This document shows positions 23,863 to 34,449 of a stretch of DNA of 64,000 nucleotides, piece by piece. Below the pieces are notes generated by a model that was not told where the DNA came from, ran no database searches, and saw nothing but the letters and a program-made list of their open reading frames with translations. The DNA comes from Cerioporus squamosus (Eukaryota > Basidiomycota > Agaricomycetes > Polyporales > Polyporaceae). How positions within the stretch are numbered: the first letter of the stretch is position 1; each line of letters begins with the position of its first letter. The stretch is from assembly GCA_022592435.1 (NCBI GenBank), contig JABYQS010000027.1, positions 124,001 through 188,000 on the forward strand. Direction: 5' to 3'. Made by a program: the position numbers and the translations under genes.

Positions 23863-23892
23863 CACTGCAGCACGCAGGAACAGCGGATTTCG
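23863..23892 (+). repeat. Left terminal inverted repeat of the transposon
   Basis: It starts CACTGCAGCACGCAGG and pairs with 33298-33327 at 23/30 positions. The terminal seven bases are identical. Confidence 0.85.
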
Positions 23893-24298
23893 GGTGGAAA
23901 CAAGGGGCGGTTGAAACCGTCGGAGCAGCCGCCGGGAAATCACTCGGCGTGCCCACCGACATCCCACGGTTTTCCTGAACACCGGAATCCGAGTGTCAGC
24001 TTAGCTGGCTTCCCCGTGTCCATACCTTTGGCGTTATCTTTTCCATTCGGTATCCAGCCAGACGTGCCACTGGCAGTATTCTCCAGCTGTACTTAGCACG
24101 AGACACGAACACACGAGTGCCTCACGCGCAGCGCGTTTGGGCGCTCATCCACCTCTCTCTGTGCCGCCTCCTCGCGCAAGCATATCAGCCTCACCTACGT
24201 GAATATGGCCACTGCTGACGTACAGTACGTTGTTCTAATGCTCTATCAAGGCCTATTGAAGACGTCCGAAGGACAGGCCGACGGGATTGGTTGGGCAT

Positions 24299-24660
24299 AT
24301 GGGGCACAATACTGTCGCACCTCGCTGTGCTTGTGGGGGGAACTGTGAGTACTAGTTCTTGCTCCTTATTCACCAATATCTTGCCCCTCTACATGTAAAC
24401 GTACCATCTCTCATACATCTACAGGTGCTGTCCATCTTTTCCTCGCTCAAGAGCTCGGGGTCTTAAGCCAGGAGGTCCATCGGTGGCACGAGCGCGAGAA
24501 TCACGCGCGCGATCTCCTTGCGCGTACAGAACACTCCCTGCGCGAGTACGTCGCGCTTTTCCACATGATGCGCAAGGAGTGCGAACGCCTGGAGGCTCAA
24601 GTTCAGGAGCTGAAGGGTATGGCTAGCCACGCCGGTGGATTGGATGTGTCGCGGGGATAG
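24299..24660 (+). CDS. Small Cys-cluster/coiled-coil protein inside the transposon
   Basis: Two exons (24299-24344 and 24425-24660, 80-nt intron, phase 1) give a 93-aa protein. It opens with a short Cys cluster 'RCACGGNC' (CxCxxxC, split by the intron) and continues as an almost continuous amphipathic helix rich in Glu/Arg ('LSQEVHRWHERENHARDLLA', 'MMRKECERLEAQVQELKG'), predicted as a coiled coil. No family is recognised. It lies between the left TIR and the large transposase-like gene in the same orientation, so it may be cargo or an accessory DNA-binding or oligomerisation factor. The start is the only in-frame ATG after a stop codon. The second exon is convincing; the first is less so. Confidence 0.5.
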
Positions 24661-24920
24661 CTTCTCGTCCTAGACTCATGTACTTGTATCATCTCTCCTC
24701 ACTGTCTGTCTCTCTCATCTGGATTGGTTAAATGTCATCATCTTGCTGCATTGGAACTCTGTTGTGTGCCCTCAACTGTAAGCCTCAGCGATCTAATCAA
24801 GCTTAAGGAGAGCGACTTCAGCACCCTGCTCGGGATTTTCCGGGCAAGGTAGACCTCATCGAGGACATCTGTGTCGCAGAAGTCTGAACTTACCCTTTGC
24901 GCGACTCAGTCTCTATCGCT

Positions 24921-27900
24921 ATGTCTGCACACAATAAAGCAAATCCGGGCAAACGGGCACGCTCGGGAACCGGAGACTCTACTGACATTCAACTGAGGCC
25001 GCCGACTAAGAAACAACTGCTCTATCCGAAATGTATGTGCATATCTAGGACTCATAGTAGGATGAACAACTAAGTTACGTCTACGAAGTCTTCATGCAGA
25101 ATCGCATCGGCGATTGGCAGTGTGTGATCTGCGAGAATCGACCGTACGAAACACTGGCGCGGGCTATCCGGCACGAAGCCAGTGTCATGCACACAGAGAA
25201 GCTACGCTACATCGATCGCGCCGGGCAAGGAGCGCACACACTGTCAAGCCCACCTCTCATGGCGGATGACTCATTGGACGACGAAGACATCGAACCAGGT
25301 GCCACGGAGGAGGGTCTCGGGGGCAGTGTGAGCATGCCAGCCCTAGGCGAAGAGAACGGTGGCGGGGTCGGCGCGAGAGGATGGGACCAACCTCAGCCGG
25401 ACCAGCTTCAGGCAGGTGTTACCGGCTTGGACACGCTATACGATCCGGAAGGATATGCGATCGGGACGGTTCATGGTCCTGCCCTGCCTCACGACCCTCC
25501 TGGTCAGATCTATGACAACTGGGGCGGGTCGCTCTCGGATCTAAGCGAAGGCGAGGAGGAGACAGCTGAGGGAGAGTACAATGAGACATCGGTCCCGTTA
25601 TCGGATGAAGAGCGGGATGAGTACACTGCGCGCGAGGTCGATCTGGAGCTTGAGGACGAAGACGACCAGGACGAGCATGATGAGGACGACCTCCAGGGGG
25701 CTTCGGGTCCATTGTTCGTGCCCGACGTCATTGAGATGGACGCCGATGTCCTCCTTGGCCAGGAGGATGTGCCGGCTGAAGAAGCAGGTGAGTGATACAA
25801 GTATGTTCAAAGGTATGGGGTACTGACGATATCCATGCTCTCAGTCGATCATCCAGACCCGAAGTCCGTGCTTGAGGAGGATGCGGAGATGTGGTGGCCA
25901 TGGCCCAGCCGCGAGGTGAGTGCGCGCCCGAGTTCTACTACGAGTGCGGAGAGGTACTAACCTCCCCAACAGGCATGCTTGCTTGACATAATGGGTGCAT
26001 TCCCCCGAGCACTTTTCTCCGAGTCTGAGCTCGCCGCGGCTCGGTGGTTAGCTTCCAAACTGGGCGCGGGGAAGCTTCCAACGCTGCGCCAAGTGAAGCT
26101 CGCCCGGAAGGCTGTTCTAGATGTTGTCGGTCTGGCACCGCAGACGTTCGAAAGCCACCAGCACAACCTCTATACTGTTGAGGATTTCGAGCGGATTATC
26201 AAACATGTGAGTACATGACGCAGTCGGAAACATGGTGAATAATGGACTCACCCCGCTACACAGGAGTTCGCTAATCCAATTGTGCGCCGGCATCTTGCGA
26301 CTTACGCGCAGGATCCTGGCAATTTCCTGCACGATACTCGTCAGGCACGGAAATGGCGGGAGGAAGTGGATCCTAACCTCGCAGGTCCAATGGCACGGGC
26401 AGCCGACGGGAAGGACTACTTCGTCCAAGAGCTTGCACTTGCGGAGGTCCCCGCTGCCGGAGGTACGATCCCCATTATGATCCTACGGTGGTATGAGAAA
26501 GACGGTAAACTCATCGCTCGTGCACACCCTGTACGACTCACCCCTACCCGAGATGCCTTTGTGGTTGATGGACGGCCGGACAAGATCGTCGATATCCCTC
26601 TGGACTGTTTCAGGATGTCGGTGGAGGAGCTGCATAGCAAAGAGGTTCAGAGAGTGTACGAACTGCCTCCTCCCTCAAGTATTTGCGGTATGCAGTCCTA
26701 CATGTTGTTAGTCTTCGACCATCAATGTGATACTCATAGCGAACTGTAGGCATCATACGTACCAGTGACATCGGCATTCCACTGGATTGCTGGCCACATG
26801 ACACAAGAAACCCATGGCGCGTCCGGGCGGCAGGAAAGCGTGTGCTCGCGGTGCCGATATGGCTGTACTGCGACGACACATCTGGCAACTCATCAAAGAA
26901 ATGGAATAAGCATAATTCAATCCTCTTCGTGCTCGGCGGCTTACCTCAAGATCAAGTGCAGCGTCTCTACAATATTCACTTCTTGTCGACCTCGAACATT
27001 GCGTCGCCTCTCGAGATGATGGAGAAGGTCTCATCAGTCTTGCGGTATGTCGTCTCAATCGAGACCTCCATATGTGTATTGCTGTCTGATGCCAGTGCTC
27101 TTGGGCGTCGGAACTAGGGATACTCGTGAGCGAGGCTTGGAAGTTTGGGACTGCCTTACTGGAGAAGATGCACTGGCGGTTCCATGGGTACACGCCTTCC
27201 AGGGCGATAATCCCATGGCCAGCGAGTTTGCTTCCCATGTCGGGATGGCAGGGAAGTGTGTTTGCAGGATATGCGACGTCTATCGCAAGGTCGCTGGGGA
27301 GCCTGTGCTGAGAGGGGTCGCGGCGGAGGTTCGAAAGGTCACCGACTTCCTGAAGGCACGTGTGATTAATACTCTGACATAGTCTGTGCTCACAATCATC
27401 ACAACAGGCAGGAAACCCACGTACAAAGGCAGGCACACTGGCCGACTTGCGCCAACAAGAGGATCGTGCTTTTGGCGGGGCTCCCAGTGCGGTTGATGGA
27501 ATGGCAACCAATACCGGAACCAAAGACAAATACTTCGGTTACTTTGTCGATGAACTTCAGAAGAAGTTGAACCGCTTCCGCGAGAAGCGCAGCAAGAAAA
27601 AAACAGCCGCCCCCGGCACCGTCGCAGACTCAGGCCCAGAACAGGGTGGAGAAGGAGCGCCTGCGACAGGAACGGAGGTTCCTGCAGAGATGAGCGAGGG
27701 ATCAGATTCAGGTCTTAGCACAAGTGACGATGAAGAGGATGATCATACTGCTCGTGAGCACCACAGAAACATGGTGATGAGCCAACAAGACTGAACTAGT
27801 CCTTCAGCGCAACAGCTCCCTTGGGAGACACGCCTGGCAGACAAGTTGCGCGAGATCCGGGGGAACATGCCGGCAAATATCTTCAATCCTGTCTTAGACA

Positions 27901-30346
27901 TCCCAGGTACGTCGTTGCCTCTGCATGTCATGCATGAGAACACGACTGAACATTATTCCCTATGCAGACTTCGATGCACATGCAGATTCCCCTATTGAGA
28001 TCTTACATGTCGTCCTCCTCGGTGTTGGGAAGTACTTCTGGCGGGACGCGTGCGCGCGACAGACGCCAGAAGGGAAGGAGATTCTCAAGGCGAGGCTCTC
28101 GAGTATGAACGTCGACGGGCTGGGAATCTCACCTATTCGTGGTCATACCCTCGTGTACTACGCAAAGTCGCTTGTTGGCCGGGACTTTCGGATCGTTCTG
28201 CAGGTTGCGCCCGCCGTGTTACACGGGATGGTTCCAGACGCTGCATACGAAGCATGGTTAGCTCTGGGCCGTCTGGCGCCACTCATATTCCAGCATACAA
28301 TAGAGGACCTACCAACGTACACGGTGAGCAGCCTAGTCTTCGCAATACCCATGGCACATGTTCAGGACCAAGTCTTCTGCCAGAGTCATCTTCAATCTGC
28401 AATAGACGACTTCCTTAACACAACAGCCCTGTGGACCACGCAATGGTTCAACAAACCGAAGTTCCATCTGTTCGTCCATCTCCTCGACCACATTCTCCGC
28501 TTTGGACCAGCAGCATTGTATTCAACGGAAGCTTTTGAATCATACAACTTCGTCATTCGTCTGCGGAGCATCAATTCCAACAAACACGCACCAAGTTCGG
28601 ACATTGCACAGTCATTCAGTCATCTCCATGCTGTCAGGCACCTCCTGAGCGGCGGCTACATCACCGTCGACAAGGACGGCAATTCCATTACACCTCGACA
28701 AGCAGGCCAAAGGGTGAGAGACTTGCTGGACGACCCGGAGTTGCGCACTCTGATGTGCATGAACGACCTGAGTGAAACCACACGGCCAGGTCAGTATTAC
28801 CGAGTATCATTGTGACACATGCTGACATAGTGCTTAGGGGAGTACACACCTATGAAACTTGCTGACGGCGCTCGATGCTCCGCCGCGGAGACATGCACGG
28901 CGGCAGCCGGGATGACAACCACACTAACCCCTACTGTGACGCGGTGTACACTCGTCCACCTCCCCAATGGAGACCGGGCAAGTCTTGGAGGACATGTTGT
29001 GTATACCCAGCCAGCCACTGCCGGGAACAGCCGCAGTGAAGCTGTCCATGTCGGTCGTGTGGAGGAGATTCTCGCGGACGCGGACCACGGGGGCTTCCTG
29101 GGTGTCCTGGTTAGCCCATGTACGATCGGCTCTATCGTGCTCCCTTACCGTATGCCGGCTTGTTCGGTGCATCCTGACCGGCCCGTGTTTCTTACTCTCA
29201 AGGTGAGGCGACACTTATCAACATTGAAGTACTTGGTTGATGAACCTGCGTTCATGCAGAACCTTCTTGCAAGCGTCAACACCTTTCACAATTGCGCAAA
29301 GTACAAGTGTAAACTAAAGAATACGCACCATGTCATGCAAGAACGCGTTCTCACCAAGAAGACCACCCAAGAGCGCGTCCACCGGAGGCATCCTGATGAT
29401 CGAGTTCTTAATACAGCGCAGCTTCGGAGCTCAGCGGTCTTACTTGCCTTCCGACATCCCGATGCACGGTATCCCGACTTGACAAGAGCGCAGGTCGTCG
29501 AGCAGGCTATCAAAATACGCGCTGAGCTTGACCTCGAGGCCGCCAGAAAGAAGCTCGACACACAGCAAAAGCAGGCCACTCGTGCCGCAAAGCGCAACGG
29601 CACGAATGCCGCTCCCGCTGACCCGGTCGCCGGGCTGCAGCAGGATTTGGTCAACGATGCGTCGGGCAACCTGGTGAGCAATTGTGTTAGCCTAACAGTC
29701 CTACTTGATATAACGCGATATACAGCCCGTATCAAGATCCTCACGGCGAGGGACGTCCAGATCGCGCACGCCCGCAGCGTCCACAAGACCGTCGACTCCT
29801 CGGACACCCCGCGGCAGACAACCACCAACTGAGATGCCGCAAATGAGCAGCGAGCTGCCGCAGACACCTCAAACAGCAATGCCTGACTCCTCGCAGTGGA
29901 CGGCGCTCCCTCCCCCATCGACGGCAACTTCTGACTTCAATGCTGACCATCTCGCCGCATCTCCGTGGCCTGGGCAGTCCTCGCACATGACGCAACTTCC
30001 TATCGATCTTCGCTATACGCCCAACTACTCATCGCAAAACACCGGAGGCATCCCCGCGACCCACTCCTCTGCTTACATGGCTGCGGCCGCGTGGCAGCCT
30101 CAGGCGGCGGCCCACCAATCCTCGATGAGGGTACCCTATCACTCTAACTATGCCACCGCGCCGCCACACGGGCTGCCGACACACTTCCCATATGGGAGTG
30201 CTGCTTGGAGCCCATCTGCTAACCCAGCACCATACTCACCTGGACCATCCGCGCTATCCGACTACTCCTACGCCCCTCCGAATGCGGGGAGCCGGGGCAG
30301 TGAGCTGCCAGACCTGCGAGGAAGACATCAGCCTGAGCAGCGGTAA
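24921..30346 (+). CDS. Transposase-like protein of a large agaricomycete family, 13 exons
   Basis: From the ATG at 25094, exons 25094-25787, 25845-25915, 25973-26206, 26264-26687, 26750-27044, 27118-27359, 27412-27773, 27816-27906, 27968-28323, 28384-28789, 28838-29673 and 29726-30346 give about 1,543 aa, with every phase closed. A likely first exon (24921 to about 25023, basic) does not join in phase. Order of parts: an N-terminal C2H2-like finger ('WQCVICENRPYETLARAIRH', His near 'SVMH'), a long acidic linker, then the catalytic core with 'VPIWLYCDDTSGNSSKKW', 'IHFLSTSNIASPLEMM', 'WVHAFQGDNPMASE' and 'CVCRICDV'. Next come 'IEILHVVLLGVGKYFWRDA', 'WFNKPKFHLFVHLLDHILRF' and 'ALYSTEAFESYN', and finally an Arg/Ser tract and a Pro/Ser/Gln-rich tail. 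I recognise these blocks from a repetitive mushroom gene family related to Tnp2-type DDE transposases. 'CDDTSG' and 'GDNP' may carry the first two catalytic Asp residues (inference). Confidence 0.85.
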
Positions 30347-31186
30347 GACTGCGGACTGAGCAGGCTTACCAGAGGATGAACGATCGCGTTCACTGGCAGT
30401 AGGTGCTGAGCTGGCGGTGGGAAGAGGATGGGATGATCGATTGAAGGCAATGGGAAAGAACTCAGTTTGTATGTACGTACTACTAGGCGCTCGACGCCCA
30501 CACTCGCAAACATGTTCGCTTGCCTCGCGATTATCGAGTGTGCTCGCTGGCCTGCAGCAATTTAACGTTCACCCACCATTCTCGTCCATGCTGTGAGCAT
30601 ACAATGCGGCGTGAATTACTATGCACATTCTACGACCCTCCGGACTCGGGCCCGCACTATCATGGCAGTCACTCTCGTGAGTTTAACCATGGTTTCTCCC
30701 CCGCTCACGCTTCTTTGACCATATGGGATCTCCAGTCGATGGTCGCATTGCAGCGCACACCAAGCCTGCCCTGCTATCGAACGGCCGCATATCCCCTGAA
30801 GCCATTGACCACTGCTCGAGCTGCTCGCCTCCCAGTGAGGCTCCGCTGAGCCATTTGCATCATGTAAGTACCCTCGATGGCCGCTCTTCACGTCACTTCT
30901 AACGCCCTCGTCTCTGAAATAGCCATCAAGACACGTCCTCACGAGCACACGTCGACTCAAGTTCTCACTCTGCGTCTGGCGGCGCGCTGCAGATCCTGCG
31001 CCACTCAGATGGCACTCGAAAGCCTTTGGCCCAGTTTGGTCACCGACCCGCAGCGGCTATTCCTTTTTTGGTTCGTCTCCCGCTCTCTCCGCCCTGCGTT
31101 GCCAGCTCAACGTTTTTCTGTCCGCCCTTTGCACTCTCCCGTCCGGCTGCATCAGTCATTCCCACTTGCTCCGGTTCTCGCTCAAC
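30347..31186. other. Spacer between the two large genes of the transposon
   Basis: No conserved coding is apparent. A pyrimidine-rich stretch (31,060-31,180) directly before the next ATG looks like a fungal core promoter or leader. Confidence 0.5.
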
Positions 31187-33007
31187 ATGTCCTCCTCGAC
31201 GCCCGCCAATGACCCTTCCGAGCGAGGTGCAGGTGGCGTTGCTCGACACGCTACTTCAGGGATTTACCGCACCACGCCGTACAACGCCGCTCAGCGCAGG
31301 ACTGCCGGTAGCAATGGCGGGACACCTGCAGGGGGCAGTCCGCTCTTCCCACCTCTCCGCAACCTGCCTCCCAGCCCCGCAGACTCCTCGCCGATGCACA
31401 CCAACCAGACCAGCTGGCATCCTCAGGGTCACGCAGTGCAGCCCGATGGTTCCTTCTTCGCGCCTCAAGGAGCTCAGTCCGTGCCGCAGTCGTGCATGCA
31501 CGATGACGAGGATCCGCTCAACGCACACTATCCCATGAACACCGTCGGCACAATCCGTCAGCCCCCGCAACTCACACCGGCGCATGCCACGTCAACGCAG
31601 TACGCGCCGCCGCCGCTCCACACCGGCGGGCTCACCCTGAGTGAGATGGAGGGCCTGATCGACAGGTTTGGTATTGATACCCAGCGTAGTAAGGTGTACG
31701 CCTTCCAGGAGGTGCGTGACTGAGGCAGAACCCGCATGCCGAGCTAACGATACCGGGCACACAGAGGAACATCGAGGCCAAGCTCATGATCATGTTCATG
31801 CAGCAGCTGAGCCTCGACACTCGGCTGTCCGCTGTGTTCAACACACTTTCTCAGACTGACGATAGACTCCGGCACCTTGAGAAGCTCTGCTCAATCGGGT
31901 GGACCCCCAACAAACCGCAATATGTAAGTCTCGTGAGTATTGACTCGCCTGCTCATGGTCTGACTCCATCCCTTCCGCAGAAAATGTTGCGGGCACTCAT
32001 GCGCCACTACGCCATCAAGGCCTTGCCGACGTATACTGCGCTCGCGGGCTACGTCAAGGTTTGTCTATACGCTCTCCGCGACGTTCCGCAGCTGACACAT
32101 ATGACATGATTGGGCGCAGACTTATATACAGAACAACGCCGATGTCTTGCAAATGGGCTTCTACAACACCGACCCCCCCGTCCGTACTACCATCAACAGC
32201 ATCTGCATCGATCTCGCCGGGCAGGTCAAGAGCAATTTCCGGAAGGCGGTAAGTATTCCGTACTTCTCTTCCGCCGCTTCGCGGCATGTCTGACGTTTAG
32301 TTACTTGTTCCTAGCTCTTCAAGGCAGTGGCGAAGAAGACGTCGCTGAGTGTGTATGCCGCCAATACCTACAACAAGTACCACCTCGCTCCAGTCCCGAA
32401 GGAAGTTCCAAACCACATCCTCGCCACCTTTGCACTGATGGTAGGTGTCCTTCCTTCGAGTGCGCGTCCACGAGTTCCACTAACAGTCCACCTGTAGCGC
32501 GATGTCGCGGAGCCTCTCGCGAAGAAGAAGAACAGTGCTGGGAACGACACCGGGTTCTGGAAGAATCTAGAGAAGGCGATTGACGACGCTTACAAGAAGA
32601 ACGAGCCTGACAAGGACCGGGTGAATGGGCCGGCTTGGACAGAGTATGTATCTATTCTCCTTCTTGCTGTTCAGATCCCCCACACTGATTCTTTGACGCA
32701 TTCTGATAGGTGGGCTGCGAATCTAATTGCGAACGACAAGAGAAGGTGGCCGGCACTCGAGGACTCTGACACGGTCATCCCTGATGGCACCGAGGAGATC
32801 GACAACGCGCTGGGCATCACGCGCGAGTATGAGAACGACATAGGTATTCCAGGGTTCTCTGCTGATGCTTCTATGCAGGATGCCATGACGCATCCCCCGC
32901 AGGACGAGGAGGAGCCCGCTTCTGACGATGAAGAGGCGGCTGCTCCCATCTCAGATGCTCTTAGTGCTGAGCTCGCGCGCCGCGCCCAGGGGGAGCCTAC
33001 TATGTAG
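31187..33007 (+). CDS. Transposon companion protein of unknown function
   Basis: Seven exons (31187-31711, 31765-31923, 31981-32058, 32132-32248, 32315-32440, 32498-32643, 32710-33007) encode 482 aa with closed phases. The first 150 residues are low-complexity (Pro/Ser/Gln/His). A helical region follows ('RNIEAKLMIMFMQQLSLDTR', 'TDDRLRHLEKLCSIGW'). A conserved-looking globular part comes next ('ALPTYTALAGYVKNNADVLQ', 'INSICIDLAGQVKSNFRKAL', 'KKTSLSVYAANTYNKYHLAP', 'DTGFWKNLEKAIDDAY'). The motif 'WAANLIANDKRRWP' then precedes an acidic C-terminus. No known domain is recognised. Its place between the transposase-like gene and the right TIR, co-oriented, parallels the two-gene layout of plant CACTA elements (a transposase plus a subterminal-repeat-binding protein). 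A similar DNA-binding or regulatory role is a hypothesis. Confidence 0.75.
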
Positions 33008-33297
33008 TGATGTCGCTGTATTACTGTAATGATCGCTCAACAAGTGTGTTGCTTGCCCGACTTCTGTCATATGTGGTGTGCTATTGTGAATGAACGACAT
33101 ACAAACACTCGTTCTCGCCGCCCATGGGGAGGAGCATTGCGCGCCAATACTGTCTACATATGGAAATTATGCGGTCGGGATGCCCAAAGGTCCGGCCACC
33201 TGGTCTCCGGTAAGCTTACCCATTGAAATCCACTGTTCGGGAAAACCGTCGGATTCCCGGCGCGTCGACGCTGGTTTCCCCTGCGCTGCTGGATCAG

Positions 33298-33327
33298 CGG
33301 ATTCCAGTGTTCGTCCGTGGTGCAGTG
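33298..33327 (-). repeat. Right terminal inverted repeat of the transposon
   Basis: On the minus strand it starts CACTGCACCACGGACG and pairs with 23863-23892 at 23/30 positions. It is followed outward by TA (33328-33329). Confidence 0.85.
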
Positions 33328-33770
33328 TACTTGCGGAAGTCAATGTGGCTGTGCTTACTCCCTACTACTCAGACTCTTGACTCCATCGTAAACGGAATCA
33401 CTGAATAATGTATTGACTTTGCTCCACGACCGCTTTTCAGCCTGCAAATTGCTTCACGGACGACTGACTAGACTTACATCCCCTGCTCCTTCAGGATAAA
33501 CCTGGACCTTAGCGAGAGGTCGCGCATTATGTCCCTCTGGCCGTGGGTTCGATGTTTAGGAACATCTCCTATAGTCATGACTTGAAAGACCCATCCGAGG
33601 ACTCGTACAGCACTGAGGTTGGGCTGAGACATACTCGCTGGGCAAGTAACTCGCATGCTAACTTTACTACGGTTGTCTTCTCTTCCCAGGTCGACGCTCA
33701 CGTCACGGCGGGGTTCGACTCGGCTATCGGATCGGCGATTATCGTCTTGTTGCAGTGTCGGCGGCACGTT

Positions 33771-34385
33771 GTTACAGCTGTTTGCAGAGGTCGTGGCCAG
33801 GCGCCGATTGCACAGCACGCGTTGTGCACAAAAAAATCAGAAATTTAGAAAATCTGAACGAGTCGTTCGCCGCTTTCTTCTGACTAGGACTACTCTGGGA
33901 GACGCAGAAAGCTTACAGGAGTATGTACGGAGCGTCAGAAATGCGGAGAGCGCAGAAGATGAGCGAGTATCGCGATGTCGTCTACGAGCGCTTAAGATCG
34001 TCCCTGGGGGCTTATGGGATTTATGCATGCTCACACGTCCCAAGCCTTCGCAGCACCTTGGAGAGCATTCAATCATATACTTACGGCTTTGATGTACGCT
34101 TCACCAAATTTTGGTGGAGTCTGTAGGGGCGGAAACACCCTAAACACTCCTACAGATGAGCAGTGACCTGGCATTACTATCTCCGCATTATGGGCATGCT
34201 GCGACTCAGAAAAAGTTGGAACAGGTCGAGGGCGCATGCCATAGCATGATGGAGTGGCGTAGCATGTATATACTGGTGTTGTTGTCCTACGGACGAATTT
34301 TCTCAATATCGTGAATATTACGCGTCAAAAGTGTGTGCGCGTCAGTCGGAGTTGGGCGGACACGACTTCTGCAAACAGCTGTAAC
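33771..34385. mobile_element. Candidate non-autonomous element or MITE bounded by 25-bp inverted repeats
   Basis: The segment 33771-33795 (GTTACAGCTGTTTGCAGAGG...) and the reverse complement of 34361-34385 agree at 24 of 25 positions. The 615-bp interval has no supported gene, contains AT-rich patches, and includes two smaller hairpins (33,838-33,858 and 34,124-34,156). No target-site duplication was identified, and the exact ends may extend further out (a GGCGGC is present just outside both repeats). Confidence 0.55.
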
Positions 34386-34449
34386 TCGCCGCCATGTCGA
34401 CGGACCCTCCTCCGTGTTCGACGCAAGACACAAGCACGCCACAACCATT

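Larger units (their letters stand above)
23863..33327 (+). mobile_element. 9.5-kb DNA transposon with CACTG terminal inverted repeats, three genes
   Basis: The left end reads CACTGCAGCACGCAGGAACA and the right end, on the opposite strand, CACTGCACCACGGACGAACA; 23 of the first 30 positions match without gaps. Both ends are flanked by TA (23861-23862 and 33328-33329), consistent with a 2-bp target duplication. A motif GAACA(S)(Y)GGA(W)T(Y)C is present twice at each end: 23878 and 23977 on plus, 33225 and 33299 on minus. A further 16-mer (23966-23981 versus 33234-33249) is inverted with 15/16 identity. Three plus-strand genes lie inside: 24299-24660, 24921-30346 and 31187-33007. CACTG/CACTA termini and 2-3 bp duplications are features of the CMC (EnSpm/CACTA) superfamily. 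Assignment to CMC is inference from ends and gene content; the boundaries are seen in sequence. Confidence 0.82.

Noticed and set aside
30520..30849. Possible small gene between the two large transposon genes
   Set aside because: No splice partners, no domains, biased low-complexity translation; more likely leader or spacer.
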